NCBI GenBank assembly: GCA_027493055.1
Contig: JAPUDO010000053.1
Coordinates: 17,997 to 81,996 of the forward strand
Reading direction: 5' to 3'
Source: Niabella sp.
GTDB lineage: Bacteria; Bacteroidota; Bacteroidia; Chitinophagales; Chitinophagaceae
DNA length: 64,000 nucleotides
Made by a program: the position numbers and the translations under genes. Of the stretch, positions 52,372 through 61,405 are shown one piece after another; within the stretch, counting starts at the first letter, position 1; the number at the start of each line of letters is the position of its first letter. A model generated the notes under the pieces. That model saw only the letters and a list, made by a program, of their open reading frames with translations. It did no database searches and was not told the origin of the DNA.

Positions 52372-53397
52372 ATGGACTTAAAAAAGAACAGGCCGGTAGC
52401 TATATGGTTGTTTACAGGGGCCGTAATGATTGTGATACAAATATTGTTAGGAGGTATAACCAGACTCACAGGCAGTGGCCTTTCTATTACTGAATGGAAA
52501 CCAATCCTGGGAGCTTTGCCTCCAATGAATGAGCAGGACTGGAACATAGCCTTTGAAAAGTATAAGCAAATAGCCCAGTACAAATACATCCACAATTATT
52601 TTACGCTAAAGGATTTCAAATTTATTTATTTCTGGGAGTGGCTGCACCGTAACTGGGGCCGTTTTATGGGAATAGTATTTATTATTCCTTTTGCTTATTT
52701 TATTTACAAAAAGAAAATAGACCGGAGCATGCTATGGCCCATGGTTATTTTGCTTGTACTAGGGGCACTGCAGGGCGCTATAGGCTGGATAATGGTAGCC
52801 AGTGGGGTAGGTACCGACCTTGTGTATGTAAGCCATATACGGTTGGCCGTTCATTTTATAGCGGCTTTGATATTGCTGGTATATGTAGTATGGTTTGCTT
52901 TAAAAATATCGGTCCCGGACTTTAAAAAGCTGAACCTGCCGGGTATAAAAAATTTTACATGGCTGCTGTTGCTGATGGTAACGGTTCAGCTGATATACGG
53001 TGCGTTTATGGCCGGAACTCATGCTGCCAAATCTGCTATTACCTGGCCCAGCATGAATGGCCAGTGGATGCCGGATATGAGCGAAGGCGGCATTTTTCAT
53101 AATTTGCTGGCTATACAATTCATACATCGCGGGCTGGCTTATCTCATCACCCTGTTAGTAGTTCTATATACGGTAATGCTCTATCGTCAGCCTGTAAGTT
53201 CAACAGTGTACAGACTGCGCAATATACCGCTGCTGATAACAGCAGTGCAGGTGTTACTGGGAATATTTACGTTGGTATATTATCTTAACCCACAGGCAAA
53301 ACTGTGGTTGGGCATTAGCCACCAGTTTGTGGGTATATTACTGCCGGTAAGCCTGGTAATAGTGTACTTTTATAGTACCAGGAGGTCTTTCAGATAG
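52372..53397 (+). CDS. ctaA: Heme A synthase (COX15/CtaA family)
   Basis: The 341-residue membrane protein has eight predicted helices and the conserved heme-ligand histidines in EWLHRNWGR, SHIRLAVHF, QFIHRGLAY and GISHQFVG, plus GGITRLTGSGLSITEWKP near the N-terminus. It oxidises the C8 methyl of heme O to a formyl group, giving heme A for aa3-type cytochrome oxidase. The length and the long first loop match the COX15-type branch. No ctaB or cox genes are adjacent. Confidence 0.93.
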   Translation: MDLKKNRPVAIWLFTGAVMIVIQILLGGITRLTGSGLSITEWKPILGALPPMNEQDWNIAFEKYKQIAQYKYIHNYFTLKDFKFIYFWEWLHRNWGRFMGIVFIIPFAYFIYKKKIDRSMLWPMVILLVLGALQGAIGWIMVASGVGTDLVYVSHIRLAVHFIAALILLVYVVWFALKISVPDFKKLNLPGIKNFTWLLLLMVTVQLIYGAFMAGTHAAKSAITWPSMNGQWMPDMSEGGIFHNLLAIQFIHRGLAYLITLLVVLYTVMLYRQPVSSTVYRLRNIPLLITAVQVLLGIFTLVYYLNPQAKLWLGISHQFVGILLPVSLVIVYFYSTRRSFR

Positions 53398-53590
53398 TAG
53401 TTTCAGGGGACACCTACTACAGATGCCTAACATTTTTGTTTGAGACTTCAGAGAGCAATAAATTAATCAATTGGCAACCTTTTTGGTCCGCCCCATTTAA
53501 AAAGTAGCCAAAGGCAATCCTGCGAAACAAATGTTTCACAGAGTATCGTGTTTTGTAGAGCATCTGAACACCTGGAAACTCTTAGCAATA

Positions 53591-54973
53591 CTAAAATCCC
53601 CTGCTGCTTGTGGCCTGGTATTTTTCCAGGTTAGGGCATTGCCCGGCGGCATCTTTATCAACCAGAACATAAAAAGTAGGCACTTTTTTAGTAAGCCAGT
53701 CATCAATGGCCTTATCCCTTTTACGGGCAAGCGCCATATCAGCAATCTTGTTATAATCATCCTGGAGGTTCATCCGGTGCGGCTCTGTTCTTGATTTCAG
53801 GTAGAGCAGCCTTACGCCCCTTTTCCCCTGTTCATTGGTAAAAGTAACAGGATGGGAGTAGTCCCCGACCTTTAACGTACTTAAAGTTTGTACCATTTCC
53901 TTATCAGGCAACTGATCTATATGAACATAGGTGGATCCGTTCTGGTTAAGTACAAACGGGCCATAGCTTTTTACCGTTTCATCTTCGCTATATTTATAGG
54001 CCGCATCTTTAAAAGTGATCTTTCCCTCTATAATTTCCTGGCGTACCGAATCAAGCTTTGCTTTGGCAATATCCAGCTCTGTTTGTGTAACCGGGGGGAT
54101 CCTTAATATCATCTGCACTTTTGCGTTGTCTCCGCGACGGCTTTCACAGTAAATTAAAAAGTATCCAAACTTGTTTGATTTTACCGGCATAGAAAGTTCC
54201 CCGGCTTTAAGCCTGAAAGCTGTTGACAGAAATACAGGATCCCACTGGTCTTTATCATTTCTGTTGATCTCGTAAGCACCGCCACGGTCGCGGCTACCGG
54301 GGTCTTCCGAATATTTTTTTGCCAGGTCGGCAAAATTCGCACGGCCGCTTTCTATCTGCCGGCGGTAATTCATCATTTCATTATAAATATACTCCTCCAC
54401 TTCTTTTGCGGCCTTAGGATAAATATTGATCTGCCCTATTTCAAGTTCCGATTCCAGGAAAGGAATACTATCAGTCGGCACCCGGTCAAAAAAAGCTTTT
54501 ACTTCTGTTGGTGTAATATGCACATTTTCAACAATCTTTCTTCGCATAGCCTGCATCAGCATTTGCTCTTTAATGGCCTGCCTCGAATCATCTTTCAGCT
54601 GGTAAATAGTTTTACCCGCAACATCCTCCACAGCCTGCTCACTTCCAAATTGCATTATCCAGCCCCGCACACGCATATCCAGGTTGGCTTCCACCTCATC
54701 ATCGCTAACCGGCAAAGAATCTCTTTCTGCCTGTAAGGCTAAAATTTTTGATACCAGTGACTGTTCCAGTATATGGCAGGCAGCCCCTTCAGGCAGTTCT
54801 TCTCCATTACGTGCCGCATCAATTATAGCGTCCTGGATATTTGATTGTAAAATAATGCGGTCGCCAACAGCTCCTACAATTTTATCAACAACTATTTTCT
54901 TCGATTGCCCCTGGGCAGATACAGCCATGCCAAGTGTAATGCAAAATAAGCTGGCTAAAAAATATTTGGTCAT
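53591..54973 (-). CDS. SurA-like peptidyl-prolyl isomerase
   Basis: The 460-residue protein has a signal peptide (residues 1-20), an N-terminal SurA-like helical chaperone domain (VDKIVGAVGDRIILQSNIQ), and two parvulin-type PpiC domains (FADLAKKYSEDPGSRDRGGAYEINR; FKDAAYKYSEDETVKSYGPFVLN). It would help outer-membrane proteins to fold in the periplasm. A perfect -7 box lies 4 nt before the ATG, so the mRNA is probably leaderless. It follows infB by 135 bp across a hairpin. Confidence 0.9.
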   Translation of the reverse strand: MTKYFLASLFCITLGMAVSAQGQSKKIVVDKIVGAVGDRIILQSNIQDAIIDAARNGEELPEGAACHILEQSLVSKILALQAERDSLPVSDDEVEANLDMRVRGWIMQFGSEQAVEDVAGKTIYQLKDDSRQAIKEQMLMQAMRRKIVENVHITPTEVKAFFDRVPTDSIPFLESELEIGQINIYPKAAKEVEEYIYNEMMNYRRQIESGRANFADLAKKYSEDPGSRDRGGAYEINRNDKDQWDPVFLSTAFRLKAGELSMPVKSNKFGYFLIYCESRRGDNAKVQMILRIPPVTQTELDIAKAKLDSVRQEIIEGKITFKDAAYKYSEDETVKSYGPFVLNQNGSTYVHIDQLPDKEMVQTLSTLKVGDYSHPVTFTNEQGKRGVRLLYLKSRTEPHRMNLQDDYNKIADMALARKRDKAIDDWLTKKVPTFYVLVDKDAAGQCPNLEKYQATSSRGF

Positions 54974-54977
54974 GGTT

Positions 54978-54985
54978 CAAAATTA
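54978..54985 (-). promoter_or_regulatory. -7 box (TAATTTTG) for the SurA-like gene
   Basis: Perfect TAnnTTTG with 4 nt between it and the ATG at 54973. Confidence 0.55.
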
Positions 54986-55042
54986 ATCAGGGTAATTACA
55001 TAAAAACGGCAACACGCCGCATTTAACAAAAGTTTGATGGTC

Positions 55043-55096
55043 AGTGATGAATGATGAGTAATCAGTGATGAGTTGCACTACTCATTATTCATCACT
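55043..55096. repeat. Word-like inverted repeat after infB
   Basis: AGTGATGAATGATGAGT (55043-55059) pairs with ACTCATTATTCATCACT (55080-55096) at 16 of 17 positions. A further GTGATGAG lies inside the loop. It could act as the transcript end of the rimP-nusA-infB operon. Confidence 0.6.
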
Positions 55097-55108
55097 CACT
55101 ATTCACTC

Positions 55109-57979
55109 TTACAGCGTTCTCTTAATTTCTTCCAGTTCGTAAGATTCTACAATATCACCTACTTTAATATCGCTGTAATTTTTAATTGTAAGACCGCACT
55201 CCATGCCCGTCAATACTTCTTTAGCGTCATCTTTAAAGCGTTTCAGCGAGCCTAATTCCGCCACTGCGTTTTCACCCACAGGGTACACCACAATACCATC
55301 GCGTATCAGCCTTACTTTATTATCACGCTTAATCTTACCGTCCAGCACAATACATCCCGCTACGGTAGCCTTATCAAACTTAAACACTTCTTTTACCTCA
55401 ACATTGGCAGTGATCCTTTCCTTCACCGTAGGCTCCATCATACCTTCCATTGCGCTCTTCACTTCTTCAATAGCGTTATAGATCACCGAGTACATCTTAA
55501 TTTCTATACCGGCGTTATCGGCAAGCCTTGAAGCCTGTGCCGAAGGCCTTACGTTAAAGGCAATAACAATGGCATCAGAAGCCTCAGCAAGTACAATATC
55601 ACTTTCGTTGATCTGTCCTACCCCTTTATGTATCACATTCACCAGTATTTCTTCTGTAGAAAGCTTTTGCAGGGAGTCGCTCAATGCTTCCACAGAGCCA
55701 TCCACATCACCTTTAATAATGATATTAAGCTCTTTAAAGTTACCCAGTGCAAGGCGGCGCCCAATCTCATCAAGCGTAATGTGCTTCTTGGTACGCATAC
55801 CCTGTTCGCGCAATATCTGTGCACGGCGGTTGGCTATATCTTTTGCTTCAGCCTCATCCTCGTACACTTTAAATTTCTCACCAGCCTGGGGTGCACCATT
55901 TAAGCCTAATATTACGGCAGGAGCAGACGGACCTGCAGCATCCTGCTTTTTATTACGTTCATTGAACATGGCTTTTACACGGCCATAATACTGCCCGCTC
56001 ACCACCAGGTCGCCCTGTTCCAGGGTACCATTTTCCACCAGCAGGGTAGCCACGAAACCACGGCCTTTATCAAGCGAGGCTTCGATAATTGTACCGGTTG
56101 CTTCCTTGTCAGGGTTGGCTTTCAGCTCCAGCAATTCAGCTTCCAGCAATATTTTTTCCAATAGTTTATCTATGTTCAGTCCTTTTTTGGCAGATAGTTC
56201 CTGGCTTTGATATTTACCGCCCCACTCTTCCACCAAAATATTCATTTGCGAAAGCTGCTCATATATTTTTGTTGGATTAGCCCCGTCTTTATCAATTTTA
56301 TTGATAGCAAAGATCATAGGCACACCTGCGGCCTGCGCGTGGCTTATGGCTTCACGGGTTTGCGGCATCACAGCATCATCAGCCGCTACTACAATTACTG
56401 CAATATCTGTAACCTTGGCTCCGCGGGCACGCATAGCCGTAAAAGCTTCGTGGCCCGGCGTATCCAGGAAGGTTATTTCCCGGCCATCGCTTACTTCTAC
56501 ACGGTAAGCACCAATGTGCTGGGTAATACCCCCTGCCTCACCGGCAACCACGTTAGCGCTGCGTATATAGTCCAGCAAAGATGTTTTACCATGGTCTACG
56601 TGTCCCATGATGGTTACAATAGGACTGCGCGGCTGTAAATGATCTGCATCATCTTCGTCTTCTTCATCATCCTCCATTTCCATTTGCTTCTCCATATCAA
56701 TAAACTCCACATCAAACCCAAACTCACTTGCTACCAGCTCAATTACTTCCGCGTCTAACCTTTGGTTGATGGACACCATAATACCCAGGCTCATACACTT
56801 ACTGATAACATCTGCAAAGCTTACGTCCATAAGACTGGCCAGCTCGCTTACACTGATAAACTCAGTTACCTGTAATTTGTTATCGCCGGCTTCCAGGCTT
56901 CTCGCATCTTCTGCTTCATTTCTTTTATCCCTGCGAGCTTTAGCCCTCATGGCTTTTTGTTTGTTACCGCCACCACTTAGCTTAGCCTGTGTTTCGCGTA
57001 TTTTATCCTGTATTGCTTTTTCATCAATCTGCTTCTCTTCCCTCTGGTAGTGTGGCCTTCTATCCCTGTTAAAGCCGCCCGTATTACTACGCTGATCCCT
57101 GTTGCCACCACCCTGGTGAAACGGTTTTTTAGCTGCAGGATCGGGTTTCACTTCTTTCTTTTCTATCGGGATGCGCTTGCGTTTGCGCTTTTCATCGCGC
57201 TTAGGCCTTGTATCGTTGTCAACCGGTAAATTAATTTTACCCAAAATTTTGGGGCCTTCTATTTTCTCCGCCTTTATATTAGTGATCTCAGGCTCTTCCG
57301 CTGCAGGGGGCGCTGATATAACCGGTGCAGGCTCTTCCTGCTTTTCTTCAGGCACGGGTACCGGCTGTTGCACCGGCTCTTCCACCTGCTTTTCAGTAAC
57401 AGCAGGCTTTTGCTCTGTTACCGGAGGGGCAGCAGGCTTTTTAGGCCTTGTAGATTTTTCTACAGCAGAAAGATCAATCTTATCCAAAATTTTAGGGCCT
57501 TCTATTTCAGGCGCATCAATTTTAACTATATGATCCTCTTGTTCTTTTACTTCTTCTTTTGGAAGCTCCACCGGCTCGGCTACGGGTTCCGGCTCTGGCT
57601 CTGGCTCCGGCTGTAATTCGGGTTGTTGTTCAGGTTGCTGAGGCACTTCCACTTCTGCCACCGGAGGCGGCGTTTCTTCCACTATTTCGGGTTTGGCCGG
57701 CTCTTTCTTTTGCACTGGTTCCTCTTCTTCTTCCTTACGTTTTTTGGCTTCACTGCCAATTCCCTTGGGCAGATCTACCTGGTTACTTTTAAGCTTGGCC
57801 GCTTTATCGCTTTGAAAACCCTGCTGCAAAGCCAGGTACATAGCTTCGCTGAGCTTTGAAGAAGGCTTCAGGTCGTCTTTTGCAAAGCCCTTTCCAACAA
57901 GGAATTCAATAAGCGTATCCTGGCCAATGTTAAACTCTTTTGCTGCCTGTAATAATCTTGGAAGTTTGATTTCTGACAT
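55109..57979 (-). CDS. infB: Translation initiation factor IF-2
   Basis: From the ATG at 57979 ([17 protein letters not shown]) the protein is 956 residues. A long N-terminal region contains a PEPEPEP run and lysine/arginine-rich linkers, as in other Bacteroidota IF-2. The GTPase domain starts near residue 455 with G1 [14 protein letters not shown]3 DTPGHEAF and G4 NKID, followed by domains II-IV. IF-2 brings initiator tRNA to the 30S subunit. The in-frame extension to 58015 is not supported. It is the third gene of the conserved rimP-nusA-infB operon. Confidence 0.97.
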   Translation of the reverse strand: MSEIKLPRLLQAAKEFNIGQDTLIEFLVGKGFAKDDLKPSSKLSEAMYLALQQGFQSDKAAKLKSNQVDLPKGIGSEAKKRKEEEEEPVQKKEPAKPEIVEETPPPVAEVEVPQQPEQQPELQPEPEPEPEPVAEPVELPKEEVKEQEDHIVKIDAPEIEGPKILDKIDLSAVEKSTRPKKPAAPPVTEQKPAVTEKQVEEPVQQPVPVPEEKQEEPAPVISAPPAAEEPEITNIKAEKIEGPKILGKINLPVDNDTRPKRDEKRKRKRIPIEKKEVKPDPAAKKPFHQGGGNRDQRSNTGGFNRDRRPHYQREEKQIDEKAIQDKIRETQAKLSGGGNKQKAMRAKARRDKRNEAEDARSLEAGDNKLQVTEFISVSELASLMDVSFADVISKCMSLGIMVSINQRLDAEVIELVASEFGFDVEFIDMEKQMEMEDDEEDEDDADHLQPRSPIVTIMGHVDHGKTSLLDYIRSANVVAGEAGGITQHIGAYRVEVSDGREITFLDTPGHEAFTAMRARGAKVTDIAVIVVAADDAVMPQTREAISHAQAAGVPMIFAINKIDKDGANPTKIYEQLSQMNILVEEWGGKYQSQELSAKKGLNIDKLLEKILLEAELLELKANPDKEATGTIIEASLDKGRGFVATLLVENGTLEQGDLVVSGQYYGRVKAMFNERNKKQDAAGPSAPAVILGLNGAPQAGEKFKVYEDEAEAKDIANRRAQILREQGMRTKKHITLDEIGRRLALGNFKELNIIIKGDVDGSVEALSDSLQKLSTEEILVNVIHKGVGQINESDIVLAEASDAIVIAFNVRPSAQASRLADNAGIEIKMYSVIYNAIEEVKSAMEGMMEPTVKERITANVEVKEVFKFDKATVAGCIVLDGKIKRDNKVRLIRDGIVVYPVGENAVAELGSLKRFKDDAKEVLTGMECGLTIKNYSDIKVGDIVESYELEEIKRTL

Positions 57980-58057
57980 ATATAAATTACTCTCCGATTG
58001 CCCCGACCGGGACAATTTTTAATTTACCATTCTGCACCATATTTTCTGCCTATAAGG

Positions 58058-59305
58058 CTATTCTCTTTCTAACTCTTCCTGCAATACCCTTCTCACATCT
58101 TCTACTGTTTCTTTTTCTAAGTCTGCCCTTTTTTCAAGCTCTGCCGGTGTTATTCTCATTACGCTGCGTGCTGTATCGCAACCAATTCTCTTCAGCGCAT
58201 CAATAACCCATCCGTCAATCTCATCGCTGAATTCTTCCAGATCCACATCAAATTCTTCTTCATCATCTTCACTATCCCTGTACACATCCAGCTCGTAGCC
58301 GGTTAGTTCTGAAGCCAATTTGATATTGGCGCCGCGTTTACCAATAGCCAGCGATACCTGGTCGGGCTTCAGGAAAATACTGGCGTGCTTACCTTCAGCA
58401 TCTACGCTCATGCTGGTAATTTTAGCAGGAGTGAGCGACCTTTGAATAAGCAGCTGGATATTGTTTGTCCAGTTGATCACATCAATGTTTTCATTTTTCA
58501 GCTCTCTTACAATACCATGAATACGGCTACCTTTCATACCTACACAGGCGCCTACCGGATCAATACGATCATCATAAGACTCTACCGCCACTTTTGCCCT
58601 TTCACCCGGCTCCCTTACTATCTTTTTAATAGTAATAAGCCCGTCAAATATTTCAGGTACTTCTATTTCCAGCAATTTGGCAAGAAAGTCAGGAGAGGTT
58701 CTTGACAGGATAATTACCGGATTGTTGTTTTTCAGATCCACACGGGTAACTACAGCGCGTATATTTTCTCCTTTCTTGAAATAATCCTGCGGTATTTGCT
58801 CACTTTTGGGAAGGATCAGCTCATTTCCTTCCTCATCTAATAATAATATTTCCTTTTTCCATACCTGGTACACTTCGGCGCTTATGATCTCGCCGATCCT
58901 GTCCTCGTATTTTTTTGCAAGTACATTCTTTTTTAAATCGCTGATGCGGCCGGCCAGGGTTTGTTTGGCAGCTAAAATAGCGCGGCGGCCAAAATCAATC
59001 AGGTCAATTTCTTCGTAAAGGTCTTCTCCCACCTCATAGTCAGGCTCCAGCTTTATAGCTTCAGAATAAGCAACCTGTGCCAAAGGATCTTCCACCTCCC
59101 CGTCTTCTACAATGGTACGATGGCGTACTATTTCCAGGTCTCCTTTTTCAGCGTTTACGATCACATCAAAGTTGTCATCGCTGCCATACTTTTTACGAAG
59201 CAATGTTTTAAAAACATCTTCCACTACTTTCATCATAGTGGGCCTGTCAATATTTTCAGCGTCTTTAAACTCCTGGAACGCTTCTATAAGATTAATACTT
59301 GCCAT
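58058..59305 (-). CDS. nusA: Transcription termination/antitermination factor NusA
   Basis: The 415-residue protein has the N-terminal RNA-polymerase-binding domain, an S1 domain (about 135-200), two KH domains (VGACVGMKGSRIHGIVREL and VSLAIGKRGANIKLASEL) and an acidic stretch (DDEEEFDVDLEEF) before a C-terminal helical region. It lacks the two proteobacterial C-terminal acidic repeats, as expected outside Proteobacteria. It lies 49 bp after rimP and 78 bp before infB. Confidence 0.97.
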   Translation of the reverse strand: MASINLIEAFQEFKDAENIDRPTMMKVVEDVFKTLLRKKYGSDDNFDVIVNAEKGDLEIVRHRTIVEDGEVEDPLAQVAYSEAIKLEPDYEVGEDLYEEIDLIDFGRRAILAAKQTLAGRISDLKKNVLAKKYEDRIGEIISAEVYQVWKKEILLLDEEGNELILPKSEQIPQDYFKKGENIRAVVTRVDLKNNNPVIILSRTSPDFLAKLLEIEVPEIFDGLITIKKIVREPGERAKVAVESYDDRIDPVGACVGMKGSRIHGIVRELKNENIDVINWTNNIQLLIQRSLTPAKITSMSVDAEGKHASIFLKPDQVSLAIGKRGANIKLASELTGYELDVYRDSEDDEEEFDVDLEEFSDEIDGWVIDALKRIGCDTARSVMRITPAELEKRADLEKETVEDVRRVLQEELERE

Positions 59306-59354
59306 AGCAATTCATAATTTAATTATTGGGCTTCCCTTTGCAAGAAAGCAGGTT

Positions 59355-59819
59355 TTAAAATTTAATTTGAATCTGAGTAGATTTTATATCCTGTAAAGAA
59401 ATAATATGTTTTACTGTTTCTGTTTTTTTACCCTTGCCTTTTGTTTCTTCAACGGTAACGTCCGTATCACTTACACCGGACAGCAAGCCTTCTACTTTAG
59501 CTCCGTCGTTCTTTACCACTTCCACATACCTGTTGATATTTTTTACATACTGCCGGTGCATTTCCAGCGGCTCTCCCAGGCCGGGGGAAGATACTTCAAG
59601 CGAAAAATCCCCATCGGGAAATAAAGCTGTTTCTTCCATTATTTTATATAAAGCACGGTTGTATTTTACCAGGTCATCAATGCCTACACCTTTATCTCCG
59701 TCAATAAACACTTTGATATTATTGGTGGGTTTTATCTTTATTCTCACTAAAAAATGTTCAGGATTACCGGCCAGTATTTCCTGAATTTCTTTTTCAACCT
59801 TTTGAATTACAGCTTCCAT
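59355..59819 (-). CDS. rimP: Ribosome maturation factor RimP
   Basis: From the ATG at 59819 (MEAVIQKVEKEI) the product is 154 residues, the family norm; the longer in-frame GTG at 59855 lies inside a leader hairpin and is rejected. It shows VFIDGDKGVGIDDLVKYNRAL and the signature LEVSSPGLGEPL. RimP assists 30S maturation. It is the first gene of the rimP-nusA-infB operon. Confidence 0.95.
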   Translation of the reverse strand: MEAVIQKVEKEIQEILAGNPEHFLVRIKIKPTNNIKVFIDGDKGVGIDDLVKYNRALYKIMEETALFPDGDFSLEVSSPGLGEPLEMHRQYVKNINRYVEVVKNDGAKVEGLLSGVSDTDVTVEETKGKGKKTETVKHIISLQDIKSTQIQIKF

Positions 59820-59840
59820 ATTATATATGCTGGTAAATAA

Positions 59841-59866
59841 ATAAGGGAACGCCACCGTTCCCTTAT
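59841..59866 (-). promoter_or_regulatory. Leader hairpin with U-rich tail before rimP-nusA-infB (attenuator candidate)
   Basis: ATAAGGGAACG / CGTTCCCTTAT forms a perfect 11-bp stem with a 4-nt loop on the minus strand. It is followed by TTATTTA and then the rimP ATG 21 nt later. Both the promoter box and the first gene lie close by, so it is in the leader rather than at an upstream gene's end. Confidence 0.6.
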
Positions 59867-59880
59867 CTCAAAATCTGCCG

Positions 59881-59888
59881 CAAAGGTA
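59881..59888 (-). promoter_or_regulatory. -7 box (TACCTTTG) for rimP-nusA-infB
   Basis: Perfect TAnnTTTG. Predicted initiation near 59877 gives a leader of about 58 nt that includes the hairpin at 59841-59866. Confidence 0.55.
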
Positions 59889-59998
59889 CAATTTTCTATT
59901 TAAAAATGTTGCATTAACTTTAAATTATTATTGAAAGGCTCCCGGCCTAAAACATTTTTGCTTTTTGGCCGTTTACCTTAAAAAGAAAATGATTTGTA

Positions 59999-60223
59999 AT
60001 GAGTGTTATTGGATTTATACTTTTTAGCCTTTTTTTATGGTTTTTTTATAACCTGTTTGTAAAAATCATTCTCCCTGTATATAAAACAACCAGCCATCTG
60101 AAACGCCAGTTTAAAAATATGGCGCAGCAGAGGGAAGCGCAAAACAATACCACCGCACCCCGGCAAAATGAGCCCGTAAAGGAAAAAGTAGGGGAATATA
60201 TAGATTTTGAAGAAGTTAAATGA
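59999..60223 (+). CDS. DUF4834 small membrane protein
   Basis: The 74-residue protein has one N-terminal membrane helix (about 3-25), a basic region (KTTSHLKRQFKNMAQQRE), and the C-terminal signature GEYIDFEEVK seen in DUF4834 proteins. It is divergent from rimP, a position this family often holds in Bacteroidota as far as I recall. Function unknown. Confidence 0.82.
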   Translation: MSVIGFILFSLFLWFFYNLFVKIILPVYKTTSHLKRQFKNMAQQREAQNNTTAPRQNEPVKEKVGEYIDFEEVK

Positions 60224-60229
60224 AAGAAA

Positions 60230-60432
60230 CTGGTTGCTGGTTACTGGTTACAAGTTTCCGGTGAATATTGAGTATTGCATATTGAGTGTTCAGATATTCT
60301 ATACGAAGCCGTAAAATATTCAATAAGCAATTTTCAATATATCAATATTCAATCGTGGTAAAGAGCATTCTGCTTTAAGCGTTTTGCTTTCATGTTGTGC
60401 ATCGTACACCTAATATCGTACATTTTATATGA
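60230..60432. repeat. Word-like intergenic repeats
   Basis: The region contains CTGGTTGCTGGTTACTGGTT, then several ATATTGAG words, an imperfect inverted copy (TTCAATATATCAATATTCAA), and CATCGTACACC...ATCGTACAT, which matches the reverse complement of 19880-19910. No gene is seen in 60224-60483. Confidence 0.5.
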
Positions 60433-60483
60433 TACTGGAATCTGGAATGTAGTCCCTCTCCGTGTAATCAGGCCCGAAACCGG

Positions 60484-60885
60484 TCAATAATGATCGTGAT
60501 TACAATCGGCTGTATGCGCATGGTTATGTACCCGGCAATACCTGTAATTTAAAATATGTGCCATTACAATCAACACAACAGCCGGAACCAGTAACAAGGT
60601 ATGGTATTGTAAAAAAAACTGCTTCAGCACCAGGAATATCATCCCGGTAATAAACAGCAGTAACGGTTTTTTACTATGATGATGCCATTTGTATCCATGC
60701 CATAAAGCGTAAGATCCTATCACAAAGGCCAGGACAATCATGCCTATTTCAAAAGCCAGGTTTTCAATAATATTTACACCAAAAAGAGGCAGCGCTGCTA
60801 AAAACAACGGTAAAATAGCACAGTGCACAGCACACAGTATGGAGGTAGTAATGCCCAGGGCATCCCAATTGATTTTATTCTTCAT
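60484..60885 (-). CDS. MerC-domain membrane protein
   Basis: The 133-residue protein has four predicted helices, the MerC cysteine pair in SILCAVHCAILPL, and a histidine/cysteine-rich tail (HNHAHTADCNHDHY) that could bind metal. MerC proteins transport mercuric ions in mer operons, but Bacteroidota homologues are usually outside mer operons and their role is open. A -7 box ends 7 nt before the start. No mer genes are nearby. Confidence 0.85.
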   Translation of the reverse strand: MKNKINWDALGITTSILCAVHCAILPLFLAALPLFGVNIIENLAFEIGMIVLAFVIGSYALWHGYKWHHHSKKPLLLFITGMIFLVLKQFFLQYHTLLLVPAVVLIVMAHILNYRYCRVHNHAHTADCNHDHY

Positions 60886-60892
60886 TTCACTG

Positions 60893-60900
60893 CAAAAATA
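60893..60900 (-). promoter_or_regulatory. -7 box (TATTTTTG) for the MerC-like gene
   Basis: Perfect TAnnTTTG ending 7 nt before the ATG at 60885, so a leader of at most a few bases is predicted. Confidence 0.5.
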
Positions 60901-60953
60901 AAAAAAAGCAACCGTGTTGCGAATTTTGTTTCTAAAAAGAAAAACACTATAGA

Positions 60954-61373
60954 TTACAGATCATAAATCCGGGTTAACAACTCCTTCAGTTCACCTATCT
61001 GTAACGGCTTCTTTAAAAGCCTTACAACATTTTTATCTGATTCAACCCTTGTCATATCGCCCAGGTCATCTGTAGAGGAAAGCATTATTACAGCGCTTTT
61101 TTCCTTAAAGCTCCGGGGAAACCTTTCATAACGTTTCAGAAATTCAAAGCCATCCATTTCAGGCATTTGAATATCAAGGAGGATGAGCACGGGGCATACT
61201 TCAGGATTATTAAGATTTTCTACCAAAAAATCAAGCGCAGCTTCGGCAGAGTTAAAGCATAATATTTGCTTAAAAAGCTTTGTAAGACTTGCTATCCTTG
61301 AATTGATCTTTAAATCAACCGAACTATCATCAACGATAATTAATGAATTGGGTATATGAGTGTTTGACGGCAT
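60954..61373 (-). CDS. Single-domain response regulator
   Basis: The 139-residue protein is a receiver domain only: acidic pair D15/D16 in IIVDDSS, phospho-acceptor D67 in VLILLDIQMPEMDG, and a conserved lysine in LLKKPL. With no output domain it would act as a phosphate shuttle or by protein contact. It lies 32 bp after the receiver-kinase gene and is part of a minus-strand phosphorelay cluster. Confidence 0.9.
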   Translation of the reverse strand: MPSNTHIPNSLIIVDDSSVDLKINSRIASLTKLFKQILCFNSAEAALDFLVENLNNPEVCPVLILLDIQMPEMDGFEFLKRYERFPRSFKEKSAVIMLSSTDDLGDMTRVESDKNVVRLLKKPLQIGELKELLTRIYDL

Positions 61374-61405
61374 TGCTTGTAAGAATTAGCGCTATTAACC
61401 GGGTA

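Noticed and set aside
53521-53540. Small inverted repeat GAAACA/TGTTTC as terminator
   Set aside because: Six base pairs with a 2-nt loop and no T-run; too weak to claim.
57580-57615. DNA repeat in infB
   Set aside because: It encodes a PEPEPEP linker in the normal variable N-terminal region of IF-2 and needs no separate explanation.
59820-59999. tRNA gene before rimP, as metY in E. coli
   Set aside because: The only structure is a single 11-bp hairpin; no cloverleaf or T-loop sequence is present.
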